From Pseudomonadota bacterium (GTDB taxonomy: Bacteria; Desulfobacterota; Desulfarculia; Desulfarculales; JAHJDS01): a stretch of 17,918 bases of DNA. The DNA is taken from the NCBI GenBank assembly GCA_018812395.1, contig JAHJDS010000048.1:1-17918 (forward strand), given 5' to 3'. The notes under the pieces were generated by a model, which searched no databases, had not been told where the DNA came from, and saw only the letters and a program-made list of their open reading frames with translations. Below are positions 1 to 6,351 of this stretch, one piece after another. Within the stretch, counting starts at the first letter, position 1. Each line of letters begins with the position of its first letter. Made by a program: the position numbers and the translations under genes.

Positions 1-104
1 GGACGATCAGACGCCAGATGAGGTATATTTCGGGCGCTTCTCAAAGGCAGCATAATGAACACCGGCCAAATCAACCTTAAATCCGCTGCCGACCTGTCCA
101 ATAA

Positions 105-872
105 ATGGGGACCACCCCTGGGATAGGTTTCCTGAAGGGAGAGTTTCTTGACAGCCTGAGGAAGCTTCCCCCATGGACAAGAACTGATTATTATTGCTTG
201 ATTGACGATATGGTCTCTTGCGTTACAGGCCAAAAAGCCACCGAAGCGGCCATCCGCCGCTGGTGTGAACTCTCGGGAGATGGAGAGGTGGCTGGGGCGC
301 TATCGGGCAAGTCGGCCTTGCCGGCATACCGGCTTGGGAAGTACCGGGTCACCATGGTCAAGGACGGCTTGATTCGGTACCAAACCTATACCGGTCGGGA
401 CCGCCTCGTCACCGGTGAGGCCTGCTTGGTCGAGGGTATTTTATTCCTGAACCGAACCGAAACAGCCCAGGCCAGCGGCGACAGGGACAGATTCCTTTCC
501 GAACTGAAGAAGCTTCCTAAATGGAACAAGACCGAATATTTTTCCTTTGGAGATCAATTAAAAGAATGTAGTGCCGCAAACCTCGTCCCTCCAACGATGG
601 GTCGTGGCAGAAGAATTTTGGCGGAAATAGGCTCGGCAAGAGTCCCCCGAAAAGAGGATCGAGATTCAGAAAAACAGAAACCGGGGCCGTCGGTTTATTC
701 CAGGATTGATCAGGCTGAAAGCTTGATTGCAAACCTAGTCAAGACGACAGGCATCATACTAAAATACTTGATGCTGATAATCGGCCAGGCAGCCAAGGCG
801 TTATGGCCGTTACTGACGAGATCAAGCCGGTGGGTATGGAAAAGAATACGGAGTAGACTTCGAAAAAATTAA
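105..872 (+). CDS. Unrecognised protein with duplicated LPxW motif and C-terminal hydrophobic helix
   Basis: I do not recognise the family. The 255-residue product carries the same motif twice. Residues 13-39 and 129-155 share the pattern FLxxLxKLPxWxxTxY, then a D and a closing C; about 11 of 27 positions are identical. This suggests an internal duplication of a small domain. Residues about 185-200 are charged and proline-containing. Residues about 215-237 are hydrophobic and followed by a strongly basic tail, so one membrane-associated helix is likely. The ATG has no clear Shine-Dalgarno and follows an in-frame TAA directly. A 23-codon ORF at 55-126, with a better AAGG site, overlaps the start in another frame. 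The true N-terminus is therefore unsure, and a frameshift joining the two is possible. The stop overlaps that of the convergent NfeD-like gene by a few bases. Confidence 0.55.
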   Translation: MGTTPGIGFLKGEFLDSLRKLPPWTRTDYYCLIDDMVSCVTGQKATEAAIRRWCELSGDGEVAGALSGKSALPAYRLGKYRVTMVKDGLIRYQTYTGRDRLVTGEACLVEGILFLNRTETAQASGDRDRFLSELKKLPKWNKTEYFSFGDQLKECSAANLVPPTMGRGRRILAEIGSARVPRKEDRDSEKQKPGPSVYSRIDQAESLIANLVKTTGIILKYLMLIIGQAAKALWPLLTRSSRWVWKRIRSRLRKN

Positions 873-1195
873 CCGGCCGGCGATTGATGATCAGTAAGTC
901 GTTGGTGAAGTCGGTCTACGAAAAGGACCAACCCTTCATTGCCCAGGACGACAACCTCCTCCCCCTGAGTCAGATCTTTCGGCCCCTGGGCCAGCCAGCG
1001 TTCACTCCCCACAAAGACCTGACCCCGACCGTTGGACCAGGTGGCCACCTTGACCCGGCGAGCGGTAAGATCCGCCAATGGATCCGGCTTGCCGCGCCGG
1101 CGTTGTCGTAGAGACCAGATCAGGGGAACGACGATGTGCTCGCCTATTTCAAACACGATCACGATGGCAACTATCCAGATCAACCACTCCGGCAT
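869..1195 (-). CDS. Short NfeD-type membrane protein (TM helix plus OB-fold domain)
   Basis: The 108-residue product starts with a hydrophobic segment (residues about 4-27), then a basic stretch (RQRRRGK) that should face the cytoplasm. A small beta domain follows, with the spacing of the NfeD C-terminal OB fold: GQVFVGSERWLA, then QGEEVVVLGNEGLVLFV. Short NfeD proteins are usually membrane partners of SPFH/stomatin proteins and are thought to act in membrane quality control. No SPFH protein or NfeD protease domain is in the window, so this copy is isolated. The start is supported by GGGGAG seven bases upstream. The stop codon overlaps the stop of the convergent upstream neighbour. The family call is fairly secure; the role is inferred. 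Confidence 0.72.
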   Translation of the reverse strand: MPEWLIWIVAIVIVFEIGEHIVVPLIWSLRQRRRGKPDPLADLTARRVKVATWSNGRGQVFVGSERWLAQGPKDLTQGEEVVVLGNEGLVLFVDRLHQRLTDHQSPAG

Positions 1196-1518
1196 GGTTC
1201 ACTCCCCGGCCGGTTCTTGCGGCCGACAGGATCGATGTGAACGACGACCTGACCGGTGTCGTCGATCTCAGGCATCAGGCACGTCTCTAAAGGAGAGGGT
1301 ATGTTGTGTCCCTGAAAAATGGTCGGTCAGCGGTGGACCCCAAATGTTGGACCGGTCGGGGGCCGGATCAAGGTCGATTCGGCCTGACAGGTTTAAGCCG
1401 CCTTTGGTAGGCCTTGCAGTATGTCCCATCCCGGACCATATTGTCCAGGGCCGCGAGATATCACCGCCTGGCCCACGCGACGCCTTGGATCGAGGCCCGG
1501 CGGCGTGCAGATCGCCCC
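1196..1518. other. Intergenic stretch with possible minor coding remnant
   Basis: No convincing gene is seen. On the minus strand, positions 1460-1368 read as about 30 residues with the core LDNMVRDGTYCKAYQRRLKP before a stop. This loosely resembles the C-terminus of family-3 extracellular solute-binding proteins, but it is too short to call. A 31-codon minus-strand ORF at 1275-1180 overlaps the start of the NfeD-like gene and has only a weak ribosome site. Confidence 0.3.
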
Positions 1519-1553
1519 AAAAAAAACACCCCGGCCCAAGGCGGGCCGGGGTG
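1519..1553 (-). terminator. Rho-independent terminator of the PQPxPP secreted-protein gene
   Basis: On the minus strand, a perfect 11-bp GC-rich stem (arms 1543-1553 and 1527-1537) with a 5-base loop is followed by eight T residues (1526-1519). It lies about 33 bases after the stop codon of the gene at 1587-1904. Confidence 0.88.
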
Positions 1554-1586
1554 CGGCGATCGATAAGGTTGGGACGTCACCCAGAC

Positions 1587-1904
1587 CTACCGGAAATAAC
1601 CTCTCCTGACAGGGCGGCTGGGGCCGTGGCGATAGAAACCCCTCCCCAGGTGGCGGGGCCGAGGCCCGACCCGGGGATTGAAGCGCCCATGCCTGAAACT
1701 GATGCCCGGAGGCTCGGGCTGGGGATTGATCCCTCGCCACCCGGGGGAGTCGGGCGGCTCGGGCTGGGGGCCGAGGCTCCGGATCTGGAGTTGTCTGGTC
1801 GGCGGCAGAGGCTGGGGCGATATGGCCGCAGCCGAGCCGACGAGGGACGCGGTCAGCGCCAGGGCGACGGCCACGCTCAATATGTTGATTACGGCCTTGT
1901 TCAT
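1587..1904 (-). CDS. Small secreted protein with three PQPxPP repeats
   Basis: The start is taken at the ATG at 1904, because AGGAG sits seven bases upstream and a signal peptide begins there at once. A longer in-frame ORF reaches 2030 but lacks such a site. The 105-residue product has MNK, a hydrophobic core (residues about 5-24) and an AAA cleavage region near residue 27. The mature part is rich in P, R and G. It contains ISPQPLPP (28-35), LGPQPEPP (44-51) and INPQPEPPG (59-67), then an R/G/P-rich basic tail. It has no cysteine and no recognisable enzyme domain. It is probably exported and disordered; short proteins with NPQPxPP motifs occur in other bacteria, but their function is unknown to me. 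The gene stands alone and ends in a strong terminator, so it is probably a monocistronic, well-expressed unit. Confidence 0.68.
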   Translation of the reverse strand: MNKAVINILSVAVALALTASLVGSAAAISPQPLPPTRQLQIRSLGPQPEPPDSPGWRGINPQPEPPGISFRHGRFNPRVGPRPRHLGRGFYRHGPSRPVRRGYFR

Positions 1905-2349
1905 GGCGGCACTCCTGTGGTCCGTATCGTTGTGCATGACGCCCGGGCCGAGGCCCGAACGTCGAGTTCGTTCGGGGCCTAAAAGGGGCACGAAGCGTAC
2001 CAAAAAGGTCATGAGCCGAGGCCGAACCAAAATACCAGAGTAAATACAATTAGTTGTAAAATCACCGGTCGGCGCCTGGCGGCCGGCGAGACTCCCGTTT
2101 TCAAAGGGGCGGCTCGCTTTTCGAAAAAGTGTTAATAAGAATACCTGACCAACCGATTATTCCGGTGTCATCGGAATTGATTACTATATAGTAAGGGATA
2201 ATCATCAAACAAAGGCTTGCCATTCAGCTGGGAATGGCTATTTTAACAAAAAATGGGGTTCACTGCACATAGGGGTACTTGCGACTATAAGTTCCCCGAC
2301 AAGTGCGATTGGCCTGACTTCCCAATGGGAAAATTGAAGGGGAATTCCC
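1905..2349. other. Intergenic region between divergent genes
   Basis: No convincing gene is seen. It must hold the promoters of the minus-strand secreted-protein gene and the plus-strand PIN gene. A 7-bp inverted repeat (GCCATTC at 2219-2225, GAATGGC at 2232-2238) is followed by an AT-rich run. A 43-codon plus-strand ORF at 2253-2384 overlaps the PIN start; it has no ribosome site and matches no antitoxin family I know. Confidence 0.4.
1951..1980. repeat. Inverted repeat in leader of the secreted-protein gene
   Basis: AGGCCCGAACG (1951-1961) pairs with CGTTCGGGGCCT (1969-1980) around a 7-base loop, with one bulged G. It lies about 47 bases upstream of the 1904 start on the minus strand. It could be an mRNA leader hairpin or an operator. 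No T-run follows on either strand, so a terminator is unlikely. Confidence 0.45.
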
Positions 2350-2889
2350 ATGACGAACCCGGAATCACCTATGATCGGAATTGATTCAGATTGCTTGTCG
2401 TACTTGATCGATACAATAGAGGATGTATCGGAACCGATTGGAGATACTGCTAATGAAAAAAAGTCGCTTTTTCGAATTTATTTATATTCAGAAAGCATAT
2501 TTTTCGTAACGCCAACAGTGGAAATGCAGTATAACAGAATTAAGGACGTTGATCGTCGAAAACTCCATGAAAGTTTTTCCGAAGTGGTATTCTCTGATGC
2601 AGACATACAGGATCATGATGAGGTTAAACGTCTTGTTGGTTGTTACAGCAAATATCATAAGGACGCTGAGGATTGTCGGATTTTAGCCGAAGCTGTTACA
2701 ATCAATCTAGGCGTTTTATTAACTAACGGCAAACAATTTCGATCCCACTTGAGCAACCGCGTTACAAGCCTAAGACTTGAACGACCATCAGCCTATTGGC
2801 AAAGCCTAAATATTCCTCGTGGGGATCAACCCCAAAGGGAACCACATTCAACTAACCCTTTGAGTGGTGAAACATGGTGGCGGTGGTAA
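2350..2889 (+). CDS. Orphan PIN-domain protein (VapC-like nuclease fold)
   Basis: The 179-residue product has the layout of a PIN domain. It begins with an acidic strand, GIDSDCLSYLID (D12/D14). A middle acidic residue is E59 in TPTVEMQY, and the conserved helix is KDAEDCRILAEA (D105, D108), followed by LGVLLTNGKQF. In PIN nucleases this last strand usually ends in an acid that helps bind metal; here the position is N126. PIN domains cut RNA and are often toxins of VapBC pairs, but no antitoxin gene is recognisable on either side. The C-terminal 25 residues are polar, with a WWRW end. The start is supported by AGGGGA upstream. The gene is visibly AT-richer than its neighbours, which suggests transfer. 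The fold is likely; nuclease activity is uncertain. Confidence 0.6.
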   Translation: MTNPESPMIGIDSDCLSYLIDTIEDVSEPIGDTANEKKSLFRIYLYSESIFFVTPTVEMQYNRIKDVDRRKLHESFSEVVFSDADIQDHDEVKRLVGCYSKYHKDAEDCRILAEAVTINLGVLLTNGKQFRSHLSNRVTSLRLERPSAYWQSLNIPRGDQPQREPHSTNPLSGETWWRW

Positions 2890-3056
2890 TATTTTAGTCA
2901 TTTTTTTATTTGCAGTTTTTTTGACGCATTAAAATGTGACTTGAGCGGAGCTTAGTGCCTACTGGAAACCACATTAATTGGAGCGCCTAGCTGTTACTAG
3001 TCGTAATAGCAATATCAAAAAAAATCAGTTAAATATGTTGTTCGGCCACGTTACAT

Positions 3057-3203
3057 TTAATATGAACGGACCAGGGCTCGCACTGCGGCAAAGGCCGTGG
3101 CCAGGGACAGACCGGCCCCGCACTGCTGCCGAATCCAGTCCTGGCCGGCCAGGATCGTGCCCACGGCGAACAGCCCCGGTTGGGCCGCGGCCCGGGTGTC
3201 GTA
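3057..3203 (-). pseudogene. Remnant of a GlpB-like FAD oxidoreductase (C-terminus only)
   Basis: Between an in-frame stop at 3204-3206 and a TAA at 3057-3059, the minus strand reads about 48 residues. They include QPGLFAVGTILAGQDWIRQQ, CGAGLSLATAFAAVRAL. This matches the C-terminal FAD-binding end of anaerobic glycerol-3-phosphate dehydrogenase subunit B and related flavoproteins: LFAxGxxLxG, then CGxGxxLxTAxxA. The rest of a roughly 400-residue gene is absent, and upstream frames show no related sequence. It is a decayed 3' end, without a start codon. The family call could also be another fumarate-reductase-like flavoprotein. Confidence 0.55.
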
Positions 3204-3553
3204 TCATAGCCGGCGGTGGTGGGTGCGCGTGGCGTCTGCTTTCCCACCTAGCCATCATTACTGGGCCGTCCTCGGCTGGCCCAACTAGTAAGACGGACCC
3301 GATGATGAAGCTTGAAGGGGAGTTTTGCGCTCTTGTCCTAAGGAACTTCGACCTTTGAGGGTGACTCTGGCAGAATCTTAGCCAACGGGGGAAGTTTCGC
3401 TGAGGAAGAGCGAGACGATACACCAAAGGGATGAGAATCGGCTTGCAGGAGAGGAAACCGGGCTGTGCCGCGGCGATTGCGGCATAATTCCAAATAATTA
3501 TGAAAGCAATAGAAAATGGTGGCCATCTAACCATTGCAAGGGACGGGCGACGT
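3204..3553. other. Non-coding stretch
   Basis: No gene is supported on either strand; the open frames have no family features. An in-frame ATG at 3500 could extend the next gene by 18 codons, but no ribosome site precedes it. Confidence 0.45.
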
Positions 3554-4351
3554 ATGGATTTCCGACAACACGTACCGCTGGGTCAAACCGGGCTGATGGT
3601 CAGCCGGCTGGGCATCGCCTCGGGCTTTGGCGTACCAGCGGCCTCCATCGAGAAGGCCTTCCACGAACACGACCTGAACTACTTCTTCCTCAGCTTCCCC
3701 AAGCGTAGCCAGATAAAGATCGCCCTGGGCAACTTGTTGCCCCGGTATCGCGACAAGACTGTCATCGTGCTGCCCTATGGTTCAATGGCCAAGGGGTTCT
3801 TCCTGCGCCGGTCCATCGAGGGCTGGCTCCGCCGGCTCAACCTCGACACCGTCGACGTCGTCCTCCTGCAAGACGTGAGGAAGCCCTCCCAGCGGCTATT
3901 TGATCGGGCCCTGAAGCTGAAGGAAGAGGGGAAGGCGCGGTTCATCGGCATGTCCAGCCACGAGCGTCCCTTCATTGGCCGCATTGCCCGCGGCGAGCTC
4001 GACCTGCCCCTCGACCTGTTTTACGTGCGCTACAACGTGGTGCACCGGGGCGCGGAGGAGGACATCTTCCCCCACCTGCCCCAGGACAACGGCCCGGGCA
4101 TCGTGGTCTTCACCGCCACGTGCTGGCGCAAACCGCTCAAGGTCAAGAACATGCCCGCCGGCGAGGCGCCGCTAACCGCCGCGGACTGCTACCGCTTTGT
4201 CCTCTCCAACCCCAACGTGAACGTCTGCGTCACCGGACCATCCAGCGCCCACCAGATGGAGGAGAACCTCGCGGCGCTGGCCGGTGGACTCCTGTCCGAC
4301 GAGGAGATGGCCCGCGTCAAGCGCATCGGCGATCATATCAGTCGAAAGTAA
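3554..4351 (+). CDS. Aldo/keto reductase-family protein lacking the catalytic tetrad
   Basis: The 265-residue product follows the aldo/keto reductase barrel order. An N-terminal PLGQTGLMVSRLG is followed by a first helix and strand (residues about 31-46), then RSIEGWLRRLNLDTVDVVLLQ (86-106), KEEGKARFIGMSSHE (123-137) and VRYNVVHRGAE. A late VTGPSSAHQMEENLAAL (226-242) matches the usual cofactor-binding end. The catalytic D-Y-K-H set is missing. The NFFDTA motif is NYFFLS (D to F45), no tyrosine sits in the following loop, the lysine strand reads VIVLPYG, and the usual LLH is LLQ (Q106). It may bind NAD(P)H without reducing carbonyls, or belong to a divergent subgroup. The ATG at 3554 is preferred to 3500 because AAGGGA and a G-rich stretch precede it. 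It stands alone between non-coding flanks. Confidence 0.72.
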   Translation: MDFRQHVPLGQTGLMVSRLGIASGFGVPAASIEKAFHEHDLNYFFLSFPKRSQIKIALGNLLPRYRDKTVIVLPYGSMAKGFFLRRSIEGWLRRLNLDTVDVVLLQDVRKPSQRLFDRALKLKEEGKARFIGMSSHERPFIGRIARGELDLPLDLFYVRYNVVHRGAEEDIFPHLPQDNGPGIVVFTATCWRKPLKVKNMPAGEAPLTAADCYRFVLSNPNVNVCVTGPSSAHQMEENLAALAGGLLSDEEMARVKRIGDHISRK

Positions 4352-4639
4352 AGGACAACATACCCATTTTTTTTCTTCTGCTCCTCGTATTGCTGTTTTG
4401 CCCTAATATATCTGCGATAAAGTTAACTTGGCGAGGGGGCACGGGACGCTGTCATGGTGACCGCGGCATAATTTCGATTAAACTGTATGTCGTCAGCGGG
4501 TTTGGCAATCTACTCCGACTAGCTGAATTGAATGCTGTTATCTAAAAACTATCTTAATTAGGGACCAACTGCCGATGAATGTAGGGATCTCTTATATATG
4601 GCAACACTAGAAAATTGTTTACAAAACCGGATATGTCGT
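4352..4639. other. AT-richer non-coding spacer
   Basis: No gene, strong hairpin or repeat is visible apart from a T-run at about 4368-4375 shortly after the upstream stop codon, without a clear stem before it. Confidence 0.4.
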
Positions 4640-5421
4640 TCATCTGGTGCGGCGACTGTCGCCAAACTCCTGGCGTTCTTGCGCCGTGATCCGCTCCTCG
4701 ACCCCGACCTGCCTCAAAAGACGGTTCTCGATCCGCTTCATCTCGGTCAGCCTGGCGCGAGCCATTTTATTCAGGTCGATGGCCTGGTGAAGCCGTTCCA
4801 GGGCGTCGTCCGGGCGCTGGGCGTTGAAGGCGGCAGGCGCATTCTTGACGCAGTGCCTGAATTGGGATTGGTCGGCGTCGGCTTCTGCTTCCAGTTTTTA
4901 AAAGTTTCTCGTCCGTGAGCATCTTTCGTTTTTCGGGCCTGATCCGGTGCGCGACCATTCCCCTCTCTTGTGGCCGAAGCGACCGAATCCGAGCCGCCAG
5001 TTTACGGACAGAGCGCAGGTCGAACGTCTCGATCTTCTGACGGAGATACTTGAGAGTGTCGAGTTGACGCTTCAGGGCGGTCTCGTTTCGAACGAGGACG
5101 TTGAGGTCAGGGCCGTCAGTCGGCTTGACTCCTGATCGACGCCATGCTGTTCGATGATCTTGACCATCCGTTTTAGCCCGTGGAGGATGTCGCGTAACTC
5201 TCCGACTGCATTTCCGGTGTTCGGTCTGAGCCTTGTCTTGATGGCCCTTTCTTCCCGTTGCTCGGCCTCGGCCCGAATCCGGTGTCGTTTCGACCGAACA
5301 CTTCCGCCCGGCCCGGACCGAAGTCCAATTGATCCTCGACCAGATCCCAGTGCCACACGGCCGTCATCGGCGGGTCATCCGCCGACGGCTGACGCGGTAT
5401 TGATTCCGGTTTCTCGGTCAT
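4640..5421 (-). pseudogene. Frameshifted remnant of a charged helical protein
   Basis: No single frame is open, but the minus strand reads sensibly when frames are joined. ATG at 5421 opens MTEKPESIPRQPSADDPP and runs to about 5285. A second frame then gives AEAEQREERAIKTRL and ELRDILHGLKRMVKIIEQHG to about 5130. A third gives LVRNETALKRQLDTLKYLRQ and RKLAARIRSLRPQERG to about 4900. A fourth gives KLEAEADADQSQF and LERLHQAIDLNKMARARLTE, with a TGA at 4640-4642. The pieces are charged, heptad-like and helical, as in a coiled-coil protein of about 250 residues. I do not recognise the family. At least three frame changes imply decay, or sequencing error. The start has no good ribosome site. The opposite-strand frames look like shadows. 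Confidence 0.45.
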
Positions 5422-5656
5422 GGCGCATTTCCGAACTCGGCCTCTATAGTCCAACCCATGGCCGACGCAGGATGCGCGTTTTTCAGGGGGAGAACCGAGC
5501 GGGCGGTCCCATCAATCCGACCCAATACGGTCAGACCGCCGCGACCATCTCTTGCGGCCCAGGCGCGGCGGTCGAGTAAGGTGAGATATCAACTCGTCAG
5601 GTTCTGGAATTCGGCCCCGAACCGACTTCTGCCCGGGGGTGACGAGGGGTATCGGA

Positions 5657-6340
5657 TCAATAGCGCCCGCACTGAAAACCTTCGCCCAATTGACACCAGG
5701 TGCACTGATCCGGCATCGGCTCGGTGACCATGAGCTGGGCCTCGCACTTGCCGCACAGGCGCTCTTCTCCGGCCGCCATGGGGCCGTCGCAGGGAGTGAT
5801 GGTCATGGGACAGAGGTCGATGCAGACCCCACACTGCTTGCAGAACTCGGCGCGGAGGCCAAAGGGCGACGCCACCCGGCGTTCCTTGCCCCGACCGACA
5901 AAGCCGATGGCCCGGGCATTGAAGAGTTCAGTGCAGGCGCGGACGCAGCGCCCGCACAGAACACAGTCACGGTTCCGAAAGGGGTAGCGGACTTCTTTGA
6001 CCCCGCAGCGCAGGGCGATGTCCTGAATGGCCCGGGAGTTGGGGGCCTGGGCCACGAGCAACTCGGCGATGTTGCGCCGCAGTCTCCTGATCTTCTCCGA
6101 ATTGCTCCGGATTACCATCCCCTCCTGGACGAGCAGGGTGCAGGAGGTGGTGACCTTTGATCGGCCGTTCTTCACGTGCTCGACAATGCAGAGCCGGCAG
6201 GCCCCCAAATCCGACAGATTGGGGACGTGACACAAGTGGGGAATGCAGATGCCGTATTCGATGGCCACGTCAAGCACGCTCGTTCCCCTGGCGGCGCGAA
6301 TGTCGGCCCCGTCGATGCCGAGAGTGACATACTGAATCAT
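5657..6340 (-). CDS. Iron-sulfur subunit, NuoG/HydA N-terminus-like (2Fe-2S plus two 4Fe-4S)
   Basis: The start at 6340 is chosen for AAGGGGGG just upstream; an in-frame ATG at 6412 lies inside the previous gene. The 227-residue product has a plant-type [2Fe-2S] domain (C37, C48, C51, C67) and a ferredoxin pair: CVLCGRCVRAC (126-136) and CKQCGVCIDLCP (167-178). These match the electron-wire part of NuoG, HoxU and [FeFe]-hydrogenase HydA. Two things differ. The His-Cys3 cluster normally found between the 2Fe-2S domain and the ferredoxin pair is absent, since only C112 lies there. The C-terminus adds LCGKC (195-199), CTWC (213-216) and C224, a possible zinc-ribbon or extra metal site. There is no H-cluster or molybdopterin domain. 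It is the third gene of a minus-strand operon, 11 bases after the NuoF-like gene. It probably passes electrons from that subunit to an unidentified partner. Confidence 0.85.
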   Translation of the reverse strand: MIQYVTLGIDGADIRAARGTSVLDVAIEYGICIPHLCHVPNLSDLGACRLCIVEHVKNGRSKVTTSCTLLVQEGMVIRSNSEKIRRLRRNIAELLVAQAPNSRAIQDIALRCGVKEVRYPFRNRDCVLCGRCVRACTELFNARAIGFVGRGKERRVASPFGLRAEFCKQCGVCIDLCPMTITPCDGPMAAGEERLCGKCEAQLMVTEPMPDQCTWCQLGEGFQCGRY

Positions 6341-6351
6341 TTCGCCCCCCT

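Noticed and set aside
1393..2049. Long proline/arginine-rich minus-strand ORF
   Set aside because: It is a shadow of the PQPxPP gene in another frame and runs through the terminator hairpin.
2253..2384. 43-codon ORF as antitoxin of the PIN gene
   Set aside because: It has no ribosome site, matches no antitoxin family I know, and overlaps the PIN start in another frame.
2953..2963. TAGTGCCTACT copy matching the 8820-8830 half-site
   Set aside because: A single copy far from any start codon, with no palindrome; probably coincidence.
3479..4473. The 11-mer GCGGCATAATT on both sides of the aldo/keto reductase gene as a transfer scar
   Set aside because: Only 11 bases match and no mobile gene or inverted ends accompany them; chance is likely.
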